A DNA stretch of 64,000 nt from CAZVEE01 sp964625525 (GCA_964625525.1 CAZVEE010000006.1:1-64000); one strand, 5' to 3'. Shown: positions 1 through 8,723, counted from the stretch's first letter. Translations and numbers: made by a program. The notes: generated from the letters alone by a model not told the origin.

Positions 1-343
1 GCTCACGGGCCTGCCCAAGCTTGATGCCCAGGCGCTGCACAGCTTTGCTGGCAAAGTCGGCGCGCGCGGGGCGCAGACGCAATTCACCCTTGTGGCGGAT
101 CTCCTGGATCGGCTCATGGGCCGGGTGATCCGCCATGCGGCGGGGCTGACGCCCGCGCCCGTGCGCGATGGCGAGAGCGAGGCGCTGAGCGCCCTTGCGG
201 CGCGCCGTCCTCTTGCCCAATGGATCGAGGCATGGGACAAGATTGCGCGGTCGCTGGCCGAAGGGGCGGCGCTGAATCTCGACCGCAAACAGCTTCTTTT
301 GACGGCCTTTTTCACGCTCCAGGCCACGGCCCGGGGCGCCTGA
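1..343 (+). CDS. holB: DNA polymerase III delta' subunit, C-terminal part (5' end outside window)
   Basis: The reading frame is open from base 2 and ends at TGA 341-343, so only about the last 113 residues are present and no start can be given. The visible part is an all-helical C-terminal domain with the pattern LPKLDAQALHSFAGKV, then VADLLDRLMGRVIRHAAG and WIEAWDKIARSLAEG. This fits the clamp-loader delta' C-terminal domain of alphaproteobacteria. HolB is part of the clamp loader that places the beta clamp on DNA. The neighbourhood supports the call: in alphaproteobacteria holB is commonly followed by a TatD-type hydrolase and a PhnP-like metallo-hydrolase, as here. The ATPase-like domain lies outside the window. 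Confidence 0.72.
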   Translation, partial: LTGLPKLDAQALHSFAGKVGARGAQTQFTLVADLLDRLMGRVIRHAAGLTPAPVRDGESEALSALAARRPLAQWIEAWDKIARSLAEGAALNLDRKQLLLTAFFTLQATARGA

Positions 344-365
344 CGATCCTGGGGAGCGCAAGCCC

Positions 366-1145
366 GTGGCGTTGATTGACAGCCATTGTCACTTGGATTT
401 TCCCGACCTGTCGGCTGATCTCGACGGGGTCCTCGCGCGCGCCCGCACGGCGGGAGTTACGGGCATGGTGACCATCAGTACCCGGCTTACCCAGTTCGAC
501 AAAGTGCGCGCGATTGCCGAAGCCCATGATGACGTGTGGTGCGCGGTGGGCATCCACCCGCACCATGTGGCCGAAGAACCACCTACCGATGTGCCGACAT
601 TGGTGGCGCTGGCGGACCATCCGCGTGTGGTGGGCATCGGTGAAAGCGGGCTTGATTATCATTACGACTTCGCGCCGCGCGATGTGCAGACGGAGAGTTT
701 CCGTACTCACATCCGTGCGGCGCGCGAGACGGGTCTGCCGTTGATCGTGCACACCCGCGAGGCCGATGAGGACACGGCCCGCATCCTGGAAGAGGAAATG
801 GCGGACGGGGCTTTCACCGGTCTGTTGCACTGTTTCAGCTCTGGGGCGGAGCTGGCGCGCCGGGCGGTGGCCATCGGGTTTTACGTGTCCTTCTCTGGCA
901 TTCTCACCTTCAACCGCGCCGAAGAGATCCGCGCCGTGGCGGCCACCTTGCCCCATGACCGGCTGTTGGTGGAGACCGATGCGCCGTATCTGGCGCCGGT
1001 GCCCAAACGCGGCAAACGCAACGAGCCCGCTTATGTGACGCATACGGCGCACGTGCTCGCCGAGACAGTGGGCCTGAGTGCGGCCGACCTGGCGGCCCAA
1101 ACCACCGAGAATTTCCATCGGCTTTTTACCAAGGCCGCAGCATGA
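366..1145 (+). CDS. tatD: TatD family metal-dependent hydrolase
   Basis: 259 aa, the usual length of the family. It starts at GTG 366, 22 bases after holB, with a purine-rich GGGGAGCG just upstream. The N-terminus MALIDSHCHLDF supplies the HxH metal ligands (H7, H9). GIGESGLDY contains the ligand glutamate (about residue 93), HTREADEDT contains a further His, and LVETDAPYLAP contains the C-terminal Asp. These are the hallmarks of the TIM-barrel TatD/YcfH hydrolases, which are metal-dependent deoxyribonucleases linked to DNA repair or turnover. The gene overlaps the next one by 4 bases (ATGA), so the two are probably co-translated with holB. The exact substrate cannot be told from sequence. 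Confidence 0.93.
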   Translation: MALIDSHCHLDFPDLSADLDGVLARARTAGVTGMVTISTRLTQFDKVRAIAEAHDDVWCAVGIHPHHVAEEPPTDVPTLVALADHPRVVGIGESGLDYHYDFAPRDVQTESFRTHIRAARETGLPLIVHTREADEDTARILEEEMADGAFTGLLHCFSSGAELARRAVAIGFYVSFSGILTFNRAEEIRAVAATLPHDRLLVETDAPYLAPVPKRGKRNEPAYVTHTAHVLAETVGLSAADLAAQTTENFHRLFTKAAA

Positions 1146-1975
1146 GCGGAGGCGAGCCGATGGCGGGGCGGCGTCTGACAATCACTATTCTGGGGTCCGG
1201 CTCTTCCAGTGGCGTGCCCAAAGTGGGCGGCGTTTGGGGCGCCTGCGATCCGGCGGAGCCGCGCAACCGGCGGCGGCGTTGCTCAGTGTTGATCGAGGTG
1301 GGCGCGCCCGGTGCACCGGCGACGACTGTGCTGGTGGATACCTCGCCCGATTGCCGCGAGCAGTTGCTTGATGCGGGCGTCACCCATATCGATGCGGTGC
1401 TGTATACCCACGATCATGCGGACCAGAGCCACGGCATTGATGATTTGCGCCATATGGCGGTGCTCATGCGCCGGCGGGTGCCGGTCTTCACGGATGCCTT
1501 CACCAAGGCGTCGCTCTTGCGCCGCTTTGGCTATTGCTTCGAGGCCCCGCAGGATAGCCCCTATCCGCCGATCCTGGATCACAGCCTCATTGCGCCGCTG
1601 GACCCGGTGACGATTGATGGGCCCGGCGGGCCGCTGACGGTGCTGCCTTTTGATGCCGATCACGGGTCTATTCGGGCGCTGGGCTTTCGCTTTGGCCCGG
1701 TGGCCTATTCGCCGGATCTGGTGGACTTGCCGGAGGAGAGCTTCGCCGCGCTCGACGATATTCCCTGCTGGATCTGCGATGCGCTGCGGTTCACCACGCA
1801 TCCCAGCCATGCCCATGTGGACAAGACCCTGGGCTGGTTCAAGCGGGTGAGGGCACAGCGGGGTGTGCTGACCAACCTGCATATCGATCTCGATTATCAG
1901 GCACTCAAAGCGTATCTGCCGGCGCATGTGGATCCGGCTTATGATGGCATGACCCTGGATTTTGACGTGGAGTGA
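1142..1975 (+). CDS. MBL-fold (metallo-beta-lactamase superfamily) metal-dependent hydrolase, PhnP/YcbX-like
   Basis: 277 aa, starting at ATG 1142 inside the stop of tatD. It shows LTITILGSGSSSGVP near residue 12, the glycine-rich strand typical of the PhnP/RNase Z-like branch. VDTSPDCREQLL follows, and then the metal motif YTHDHADQSHGIDDLR at 89-104. In that motif H90, H92 and D94 are present, while the residue that is usually His after the Asp is Gln (Q95). Later, AYSPDLVDLPEES and HPSHAHVDKTL give further likely ligands (D, H). The product is probably a cytosolic phosphodiesterase or other hydrolase of unknown substrate. The operon position after holB-tatD is common in alphaproteobacteria. 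The family call is firm and the substrate unknown. Confidence 0.88.
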   Translation: MSGGEPMAGRRLTITILGSGSSSGVPKVGGVWGACDPAEPRNRRRRCSVLIEVGAPGAPATTVLVDTSPDCREQLLDAGVTHIDAVLYTHDHADQSHGIDDLRHMAVLMRRRVPVFTDAFTKASLLRRFGYCFEAPQDSPYPPILDHSLIAPLDPVTIDGPGGPLTVLPFDADHGSIRALGFRFGPVAYSPDLVDLPEESFAALDDIPCWICDALRFTTHPSHAHVDKTLGWFKRVRAQRGVLTNLHIDLDYQALKAYLPAHVDPAYDGMTLDFDVE

Positions 1976-1984
1976 GCACGCCCC

Positions 1985-2860
1985 ATGACTTTGAGATGTG
2001 TGGCTCTTCGGTTCTTGCTGCTTGGCGCGCTGCTGGCGGCTTTCTTGGTCGCGGCCTCCGCGCGCGCGGAAACCGTGCACTATCAGCTCTACGCGGAGAC
2101 CCATGAGGGGGCGGCGCTGACCGGACGGCTTGTCGCCGGGTTCGATGTGACGCCGCTGTCGGACACGGTGGACCGGGTGCATGTGGGCAGCGTGCGGCGG
2201 CTTGGCTCGGGCCAGCGGTTGCTCGCAGTCTCCCATGCGGGGCTGCGCTTTGACGTGGACCGGCGCGCGCGACAGACCGCGCTCTCGGACATTCCCGGTC
2301 TGGGGCCGTTGTCAGAGGATGTGGGCCTGGTGGTGCGCGATATCCTTATGCTTTACGCCGCCAATGATGCGGCAGCGTTGAAGCGCGTGGATGCCGGGGC
2401 CGATGACGCGGCAGCGCAGCCGCGTGAGATCGGCAGCACGGTGACGCTGGATGCGCCGCTCCTTGGCGATTGGAGCCAGGGCGAGGCCATCCCGGTTGCC
2501 CGCGATTGTCTGGCCATGTCCGATACGCTGATGGAGCGGGACGAGGGTATGGTGCTCTATCACACCCAGTTTCGCGTGCCACTGCGTCCCTGTCTGGCGC
2601 TTGCGGGGTTGGCGCGGGAGCGGGTGGATAACGCTGCTTGGGTGGCCAAGGCGGGCGATGCTTGGTGGCATGCCTCGGGCACGCGCGTGCTTGAAGTGCG
2701 CAGCAAGGTAAACCCGGCTACTCAGCGCATCATCTCGGCGCTGATCATTGCTCGAGAAGATATGGCTGTGCGTCCCGGCTGCACGCGCCATGGGGCGCTG
2801 TGCCAGGCCCCCGTGCCCTTGAGTGTCGAGCGGCATGTGGAAATCAGCCAGGGATCTTAG
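1985..2860 (+). CDS. Exported protein of unknown function
   Basis: 291 aa, starting at ATG 1985, 9 bases after the previous stop. The first about 28 residues form a clear signal peptide: LRFLLLGALLAAFLVAAS followed by ARAETV, with likely cleavage after ARA. The mature part has no motif I recognise. It looks beta-rich (VHYQLYAETHEGAALTGRLV, then FDVTPLSDTVDRVHVGSVRR) and contains two widely spaced cysteines, in VARDCLAMSD and PLRPCLALAG, plus a pair near the C-terminus (CTRHGALC). These cysteines could form disulfides in the periplasm. The stop codon is the first three bases next to the interspersed repeat at 2859-2962, so the repeat may end transcription. No function is assigned. Confidence 0.7.
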   Translation: MTLRCVALRFLLLGALLAAFLVAASARAETVHYQLYAETHEGAALTGRLVAGFDVTPLSDTVDRVHVGSVRRLGSGQRLLAVSHAGLRFDVDRRARQTALSDIPGLGPLSEDVGLVVRDILMLYAANDAAALKRVDAGADDAAAQPREIGSTVTLDAPLLGDWSQGEAIPVARDCLAMSDTLMERDEGMVLYHTQFRVPLRPCLALAGLARERVDNAAWVAKAGDAWWHASGTRVLEVRSKVNPATQRIISALIIAREDMAVRPGCTRHGALCQAPVPLSVERHVEISQGS

Positions 2861-2962
2861 AGCGCTTTCAGGAAACGTGTGTGCGGTTTTCCGCCCGGAA
2901 AGCGCGCCAAACCAACGACCGAGAGCTGTTTCCATGATCTGGGTTTCAGTGAAACGGCTCTA
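2859..2962. repeat. Interspersed palindromic repeat between two convergent genes (copy 1)
   Basis: This segment reads AGAGCGCTTTCAGG at its left end, then a TGCGGTTTTCCGCCCGGAAA core. Next comes an imperfect hairpin: GAGCTGTTTCC (2923-2933) pairs with TGAAACGGCTC (2950-2960). The same modules appear in opposite orientation at 25738-25973. It fills the space between the exported protein gene (stop 2858-2860) and the minus-strand exchanger (stop 2960-2962), and both stop codons touch the element. It is a REP-like dispersed element that may also act as a transcription end. Confidence 0.75.
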
Positions 2963-3925
2963 GAAAGCGCCTTGAGTGCGTGCGTAGATAAACGACAAAT
3001 AGGCCGCATAGGCGAGCACGAACAGAAACCCTTCCGTGCGCGTAAGGACCCGCTGGGTCAGGGCAACGGAAATCAGCCAGGCGGTGACCGCAGCCATGAT
3101 CCAGAGGTCGGCGCGGATATCGCCCGCCGGTACAGCGACCGGGTGTACCACCGCCGTGATGCCCATGATCCCCAGAATATTGAACAGATTGCTGCCGATG
3201 ATGTTGCCGACGGCCACCTGCGCCTGACCGCGCAAGGCAGCGATCGTACACGTGGCCAGTTCCGGCAGCGAGGTCCCGATGGACAGGATCGTCAGGCCAA
3301 TGACGGTCTCTGACACGCCCCAGCCACGCGCCAGCGTGACCGCACCGGTGACCATCACATCCGCTCCCGCGACCAGAAGCGCCATGCCGCCGATGGTAAA
3401 GCCCGCCGCGACAAGTGGATTGGTGGGCGTTGAGCCCGCGAGGTCGGCTTCCGCTTCATGCAGGCGCGCGGAGGCATCCCGTTCCGCCCGCTCCTGGCGG
3501 TAAACGACGATCACATAGGCCACCAGCATGACGAGGAACACCGCGCCGCCCACACGCCCCACCGCGCCGCCATAGCCCACGATCACCAGCGCCGCCGTCG
3601 CGAGCGCCAGCATGGGGCCGTCACGGCGGAAGGCTTCGCGTTCGCAGACAAGCGCCGTCACAGTTGCCGCCGTGCCCAATACCAACAAGATATTGGCGAT
3701 ATTGCTGCCCAGCACATTGCCGAAGACAAGCCCCGGCGCCTCGGCCCAAGCGGCTTTGATACTGGTCACCAGCTCCGGCATGGAGGTGCCGAACCCCACA
3801 ATGACGAGCCCCACCAGCAATGCCGAGATGCCCAAATGGCGCGCCAGCGCCACTGCGCCGCGCACCAGCGCCTCACCGCCGAGCGCGAGCAAAACAAAAC
3901 CGGCAAGGATCTGCAGAGTGGCCAT
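2960..3925 (-). CDS. Calcium/sodium antiporter, CaCA family (YrbG-like)
   Basis: 321 aa from ATG 3925; an upstream in-frame start at 3976 would add 17 residues that do not look like this family. The protein is almost wholly hydrophobic, with about ten membrane segments in two homologous halves. The inverted-repeat alpha motifs are plain: GFGTSMPELVTSI with GNVLGSNIANILLVLG in the first half, and SIGTSLPELATC with GNIIGSNLFNILGIMG in the second. These GTSxPE and GSNxxN signatures contain the cation-binding Glu and Asn of K+-independent Na+/Ca2+ exchangers. It would exchange Ca2+ for Na+ or H+ across the inner membrane. The NhaC-type antiporter gene lies upstream on the same strand, so both may serve Na+/cation balance. 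Confidence 0.93.
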   Translation of the reverse strand: MATLQILAGFVLLALGGEALVRGAVALARHLGISALLVGLVIVGFGTSMPELVTSIKAAWAEAPGLVFGNVLGSNIANILLVLGTAATVTALVCEREAFRRDGPMLALATAALVIVGYGGAVGRVGGAVFLVMLVAYVIVVYRQERAERDASARLHEAEADLAGSTPTNPLVAAGFTIGGMALLVAGADVMVTGAVTLARGWGVSETVIGLTILSIGTSLPELATCTIAALRGQAQVAVGNIIGSNLFNILGIMGITAVVHPVAVPAGDIRADLWIMAAVTAWLISVALTQRVLTRTEGFLFVLAYAAYLSFIYARTQGAF

Positions 3926-4018
3926 CAGGCAGGCACTTTCATCACGGCAGGGCAGGACTGGACCAGTCCCCGGCATTTTCGGTGTTGGGCGAGCATATGG
4001 GAGAGGAGCGCGGGTGGA

Positions 4019-5932
4019 TCAATCCCGTGCCACCCTTTCAACCGGCGTACTGAGCCAGCGGAAGAGCAGGGCCAGAACCACCAGTGACAGCCCCAACGCC
4101 ACCCACCACGGCACGCCGAAGCCCGCCGGCACCATGCCGATCACAATCGCGACGACCCCGGCGAGCAATGCATAGGGCAACTGTGTGCGCACATGCGCCG
4201 CGTGATCACAGCCCGAGGCCAGGGAGGACATGACGGTGGTGTCGGAAATGGGGGAGCAGTGATCGCCCCACACTGCACCGCCCAGCACGGCGGCGATGGT
4301 GGCGGAGAAGGCCGCGGCCTCCGCTCCACTCATCTCCGCGCCCCCGGCCGAGACCCAGGCCAGCGGCAATACCAGCGGCGTCAGAATGCCCATGACGCCC
4401 CAACTTGTGCCTGTGGTGAAGGCCATGCCGGCGGCGATCAGGAACACCAGCGCCGGCATCAGCGCGATGGGAATCGCATCACCGATATATGTGACGATGT
4501 ACGCGTCGGTCTGGATGGCGTCATTCACGCCCGCGATAGACCAGGCCAGCGACAGCACCACCGCCGGCAGCATCATGGAGCGCGCGCCCGCCATCCAGCC
4601 GTCGCTGGCCTCGCCCAAGGTCAGCCGTCCGCTGAGCATCGACAGCACGATGGCCAGGATAACGGCGGCAAGCGAGGCCCACATCATGGCTGCGTAGGAA
4701 TTTCCAGCCCCGAAGATGTCCCGCAGGGCGGCGTTCCAGCCCACATCTCCCGCGCCTGTCACCACGATCCCGGCCAGCGTGCCGACGATCAGCACCCCGA
4801 GCGGCGCCAGGGCAATCCAGGCGGCGGGCGCGTTTTCGCGCACCGTGTCCTGACTGGCGGAGGTCAAGTCCGCCTGGTCGCCCTGGGGATCCTCCACGCC
4901 GTACTCGCGCGCCTCGCGTTCGGCGGCAAGCATGGGGCCGAAATCCCGGCCGGAGATGGCGACGATGGCCACGAGGGCGATCGCGAGAAGCGGGTAGAAA
5001 CTGTAGGCGAGGGACTCGAGAAAAATGCCGTAGGCCGTGACACCCTCGGCATCCAGATTGGTCAATCCTGCATCGATAAACCCGACCAGGGCGCCAATCC
5101 AGGTGCTGATAATGGCGATGGTGGCGATGGGAGCGGCCGTGGAATCCACGATATAGGCGAGTTTTTCCCGCGACACACGCAGCCGATCGGTGATGGGGCG
5201 CATGGTGTTGCCCACCACCAGGGTGTTTGCGTAATCGTCGAAAAAGATTGCCAGGCCCAGAAGGCCGGTTGCCCCTTGTGCCCGGCGCGGGCTGCTGGCG
5301 ATGCGGGAGAGGGCGCTCGCGATCCCGGTCATGCCGCCATTGCGGGTGAGTATACCCACCAAGCCGCCGATGGTGATCGAGAACAGCAGAATGGCGATAT
5401 GGTCCGGATCCGTCAGGGCCTGGGTCACATAGACCGGGAGAATGTCCAGAAAGCCGGCCGTCACAGAGCCAAAGGCGATGCCATGGGCCAGGGCCGCGCC
5501 CATCCACACGCCGATGGTCAGCGCCGGGACCACCTGGCGCATGAGCAAGACCGCCGCGATAGCCACGACAGCCGGTAGCAGCGAGACCCAGCCTGGGGCG
5601 GTATCGCGGGTGAGCTGATCCGCCTGAGCACCGCTGGGCGCGCGCAAGGTCAAAACCGCTGGATCTTCAGAAATCGTCACGGCGCGGAAGGTCACGACAC
5701 CCTCCACGGTCTCGCCCGGGATTGTGGTCCCGCCCGCGTCCAGAACCCAGCCCGGGCCGCTGGCACCCGGGGCCGTCATGTCCGTGGGCACGCCGCGCAG
5801 CAGCAGGGCCGGGGCCTCCAAGCGCGCTTGGCCATCGGTTTGCGCATGGGCGTTTTCAGGTCCCGCCGCCAAGAGAACGACAGCCCATATCAATGCGCTG
5901 AGCAGCGCCGCCAGGACACGGTGACCGGTCAT
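4019..5932 (-). CDS. NhaC-type Na+/H+ antiporter with N-terminal exported domain
   Basis: 637 aa from ATG 5932, which has GGGGA 7 bases upstream; a start at 5959 would add 9 residues. The N-terminus is a signal-like segment (VLAALLSALIWAVVLLAAG, then ENAHAQ). It is followed by about 90 non-membrane residues rich in beta-type sequence (LEAPALLLRGVPTDMTAPG, VEGVVTFRAVTISEDPAVLT), then about ten or more membrane segments. The membrane part has ILLFSITIGGLVGILTRNGG, FFDDYANTLVVGNTMRPI and TGTSWGVMGILTPLVLPLA, matching NhaC family members including the conserved FFDDYAN stretch. The predicted role is Na+/H+ exchange or a related cation/organic acid antiport. The extra extracytoplasmic domain is not part of ordinary NhaC; its function is unknown. 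Confidence 0.9.
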   Translation of the reverse strand: MTGHRVLAALLSALIWAVVLLAAGPENAHAQTDGQARLEAPALLLRGVPTDMTAPGASGPGWVLDAGGTTIPGETVEGVVTFRAVTISEDPAVLTLRAPSGAQADQLTRDTAPGWVSLLPAVVAIAAVLLMRQVVPALTIGVWMGAALAHGIAFGSVTAGFLDILPVYVTQALTDPDHIAILLFSITIGGLVGILTRNGGMTGIASALSRIASSPRRAQGATGLLGLAIFFDDYANTLVVGNTMRPITDRLRVSREKLAYIVDSTAAPIATIAIISTWIGALVGFIDAGLTNLDAEGVTAYGIFLESLAYSFYPLLAIALVAIVAISGRDFGPMLAAEREAREYGVEDPQGDQADLTSASQDTVRENAPAAWIALAPLGVLIVGTLAGIVVTGAGDVGWNAALRDIFGAGNSYAAMMWASLAAVILAIVLSMLSGRLTLGEASDGWMAGARSMMLPAVVLSLAWSIAGVNDAIQTDAYIVTYIGDAIPIALMPALVFLIAAGMAFTTGTSWGVMGILTPLVLPLAWVSAGGAEMSGAEAAAFSATIAAVLGGAVWGDHCSPISDTTVMSSLASGCDHAAHVRTQLPYALLAGVVAIVIGMVPAGFGVPWWVALGLSLVVLALLFRWLSTPVERVARD

Positions 5933-6084
5933 ACTTGCTTCCCCGCTTTCGGCAGCCATGCTGCCTTCATCCCGCCAGTGTCGGGGATGCGTCGGAAAAT
6001 GTCACGGGGGGCGGTGAAGCCGTTGACAGGGGCCGGAGCGCGGTCGAGCGTAGCCGTCACGCACAGCGGATAAGGGAGGATCCC

Positions 6085-6747
6085 ATGGGGCTGATCATAC
6101 GGTTTGGAGCGTTCGCGGTTCTGCTGAGTCTTGGTCTCTGGGTGACGGGCGCGCGGGCAGACACGGTGTGGCCGCCGCAGGATCCGGACGCTTGGGGCCT
6201 GGCCATCATCGATGTGGAAACCACCGGTCTCGATCCGGCCTACCATGAAATGATCGATCTGGGCGTCATCTACACCACGCTGGAGGGCGAGGAGCTGGGG
6301 CGTTTCCATGTCCTGATCATGCCCGATCACCCGGAACGATTGAGCCCTGGCGCCGCGGCTGTGAACGGCTTTTCCGTCGCGCGTTGGGAGGCGGAGGGGG
6401 CGGTGTCCGAGGCCGTCGCATTGGACCAGTTTAAGGCCTTCCATAGCGCGCTTGCCGGTGAGCGGACAGTGCTCATGCTTGGCTTCAACGCCCATTTTGA
6501 TCGGGCGTTTCTGGACGCCCTGCTGGCTCAACACGGGCTGGGACTCGCTCAATTCTATACCTATTTCATGTTGGACGTCCCCTCGATGGCATGGGGGGCG
6601 GGCATCCGCGACCTCAGCAACCCGCGTATCGCAGCCGCACTCGGTATTGCTCCGGAAACGGAGGATCCATTGGAGCATACTGGGTTGACGGGGGTGGCGT
6701 TCAATCTGGCGCTTTACCGGGCCTTGCTGGCGCGTCAGGCGCAATGA
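6085..6747 (+). CDS. Exported DEDDh exonuclease-like protein with an incomplete active site
   Basis: 220 aa from ATG 6085, preceded by AAGGGAGG. Residues 1-25 are a signal peptide (FGAFAVLLSLGLWVTGARA). The rest is the DnaQ/oligoribonuclease fold. Exo I is IIDVETTGLD (D43, E45), exo II is NAHFDRAFL (D139), and exo III is EHTGLTG with H198. The Asp expected five residues after the His in Hx(4)D is Gly (G203). Such enzymes remove 3' nucleotides with two metal ions held by four acids, so the loss of one acid suggests weak or no nuclease activity. Export to the periplasm is also unusual for this fold. The gene converges on pncC with one base between the stops. Confidence 0.8.
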   Translation: MGLIIRFGAFAVLLSLGLWVTGARADTVWPPQDPDAWGLAIIDVETTGLDPAYHEMIDLGVIYTTLEGEELGRFHVLIMPDHPERLSPGAAAVNGFSVARWEAEGAVSEAVALDQFKAFHSALAGERTVLMLGFNAHFDRAFLDALLAQHGLGLAQFYTYFMLDVPSMAWGAGIRDLSNPRIAAALGIAPETEDPLEHTGLTGVAFNLALYRALLARQAQ

Positions 6748-6748
6748 G

Positions 6749-7309
6749 TCAGGCGCAGTCTTTCGTGGCGCTGGGCTTGGCGGCGCAGGTGCGCAAAGTC
6801 TGGCAGAGCATCTCCATGCCATCTTCAATGGTGCGCAGGCGGATGCCTGCCCGGCCCAGGTCGCCATAGCGTGGGGCCCGATGCAGGCACACCACGCCGG
6901 CATGGGCCACCGCGAGATGCACGAGCCCCACGGGTTTGTCTGGCGATCCCCCGCCGGGGCCGGCAATGCCGGTCACTGAGAGAGCAACATCCGCATCCGA
7001 GTGGTTCAGCGCGCCGAGCGCCATGGCCCGCGCGACCGGTTCACTCACCGCGCCATGGGTGGCGAGTGTGTCGCTGCCAACGCCCAGCATGGCGTGCTTG
7101 GCATCATTGGAATAGGTGACAAAGCCCCGATCAAAAGCCACCGACGAGCCGGGGATGTCCGTGAGCAGCCCCGCAATGAGCCCGCCCGTGCAGGACTCAG
7201 CCGTGGCAATCATCAGCCCCCGAACGGCCGCTTCCTCCAACACGGCCCGCGCCCGCGTCAGCAAGGGCGCCGCGAAGACAGGCGGTGTGATTGGGGTGTC
7301 TGATGGCAT
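6749..7309 (-). CDS. pncC: Nicotinamide-nucleotide amidohydrolase (CinA C-terminal domain family)
   Basis: 186 aa from ATG 7309; an in-frame TTG directly before it adds nothing. It is a stand-alone CinA-C domain. The catalytic stretch TAESCTGGLIAGLLTDIPGS includes the conserved Ser-Cys-Thr-Gly-Gly. It continues with FVTYSNDAKHAMLGV, HGAVSEPVARAMALGA and the signature SVTGIAGPGGG. PncC deamidates nicotinamide mononucleotide to nicotinate mononucleotide in pyridine-nucleotide salvage. The N-terminal MoaB-like domain of full CinA is absent, which is common in alphaproteobacteria. The call is firm. Confidence 0.92.
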   Translation of the reverse strand: MPSDTPITPPVFAAPLLTRARAVLEEAAVRGLMIATAESCTGGLIAGLLTDIPGSSVAFDRGFVTYSNDAKHAMLGVGSDTLATHGAVSEPVARAMALGALNHSDADVALSVTGIAGPGGGSPDKPVGLVHLAVAHAGVVCLHRAPRYGDLGRAGIRLRTIEDGMEMLCQTLRTCAAKPSATKDCA

Positions 7310-7493
7310 CAACGGGCTTTCGCGGCAGCTTACAAGGGTCGGCCCCTATCTTGGAGACCAGACCTTCGATCCTAAGGCCAGGGTTGTCCCCATGCCAAGC
7401 CCCTTGTGCAAGTGTGGTTTTTTAGGCGCGACTGAGGGCGGCGCCAGGGACGTCCCCCTTAGCAAGCGATTAGAGCAAGCGATCAGACACGGC

Positions 7494-8723
7494 TCAAAAA
7501 TAGGGAGCCCGGTTGCGGCAAATGTCAGCGACCAAGTCGTCATCTAAATCGAGATCTTCAATGAAGTTTTGTAGGATATCATCGAATATAGGATGCGGCC
7601 AATGAGGTTCTTTGGGATGGCGTGTATTGGTCCAGTCCGACCCGTAGAGAATTTTGTCTCTCCCAATTTGATTTATCCGATGCTTCACATTGCGATACCA
7701 TTTGTCATGGTCTCTTTTTACGGGCAAGAGGCGCGTCAGGAGACTCTGTTCACTTTGAGTATCAGAGGGAACGCAGAGGATCGAACTCTTCATGACCTCG
7801 GATATATCAAAGTAAATATTCGATAAGCCGTCTGGATTGGTTTTCCGCGCGTCAATAAACGCACCGACGGCGTCATCTGTTTCCTGGTCATACCCACCAT
7901 AGCCTGACATATGGGCAATCTGCACCGTCACGCCTGCCGCCGGGCGGATGACTTCATCAATAAAAGCCTTCATATGATTGGCCCCATAGGGCTCTTCATC
8001 AAATGGGTCGCGCAAATGAGTAAGTACAGGAAAGTTATGATCACGTGCGTAGATATAAATGCGTCGAAGTCTGGAAAGATGATCCCTAATTTTAGGCTGA
8101 TCTTTTTCATGTGGGGAATACAATCGTACTTTCGAACTTGCAAAATGCAACTTTAAGCCGATCATAGCGTGCTTTTCTTTGCATTCCTCCGTCCAGTATT
8201 TGATTTCTGCGTCCGCATAATCCCGGGTCGGGTTGACGCTGAACAAGCCTTTTAATCTCCCCCTCGATGCCAAGACTTGTTCATGACACCAGTTGTTTTC
8301 TTCCCGTACATCACGTGCGGCATCATGAATATTTTTATCGAGTTCAGGAGCGTCCCGGATAAAACCTCCCGAAAGCGCCAGTCCTTGTTTAATGTAGTTT
8401 TCGTCAAGATATTGTAAGGCATCCTCACCGGTGCAGTGATCAGGAGGGTAACCTTCTCGCCAATTGCAAAAAACCAGAGGCTTATCCCGCTCCGAATTTT
8501 GGCCCATCGTGCCTTTGATCTTGTTGATTTCTTGAATTGAGTTCTCTGAATGAAGATGAAGGTGATGGTCTACGAGCGGGACAGCGCCCCGCTTCAAGCG
8601 AGCGATCCGTTTTCGGCTCTGCCTGTTCGAATTTAAGGTGCTGGCGGTTTGGTGATAAACACCTGCCCAAAACTGATATACAGCCGCCCAAAACGACGTA
8701 TTATTACGACGATACCTGATCAT
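7494..8723 (-). CDS. Amidohydrolase-family TIM-barrel protein (amidohydrolase_2/ACMSD-like)
   Basis: 409 aa if it starts at ATG 8723. In-frame ATGs at 8750, 8762 and 8792 are also possible, and none has a good ribosome site, so the start is uncertain. The metal motif is DHHLHLHS near residue 55. Later come GLKLHF, VLTHLRDPFDEEP, VQIAHMSGYGG and ILYGSDWTN. This set (HxH, two later His, one Asp) fits the amidohydrolase_2 group of decarboxylases and hydrolases, but the substrate cannot be named. The DNA is clearly more AT-rich and uses AAA, TCT and GAT-type codons more freely than its neighbours, and there is no operon partner. This suggests that the gene was acquired by transfer. Confidence 0.75.
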   Translation of the reverse strand: MIRYRRNNTSFWAAVYQFWAGVYHQTASTLNSNRQSRKRIARLKRGAVPLVDHHLHLHSENSIQEINKIKGTMGQNSERDKPLVFCNWREGYPPDHCTGEDALQYLDENYIKQGLALSGGFIRDAPELDKNIHDAARDVREENNWCHEQVLASRGRLKGLFSVNPTRDYADAEIKYWTEECKEKHAMIGLKLHFASSKVRLYSPHEKDQPKIRDHLSRLRRIYIYARDHNFPVLTHLRDPFDEEPYGANHMKAFIDEVIRPAAGVTVQIAHMSGYGGYDQETDDAVGAFIDARKTNPDGLSNIYFDISEVMKSSILCVPSDTQSEQSLLTRLLPVKRDHDKWYRNVKHRINQIGRDKILYGSDWTNTRHPKEPHWPHPIFDDILQNFIEDLDLDDDLVADICRNRAPYF

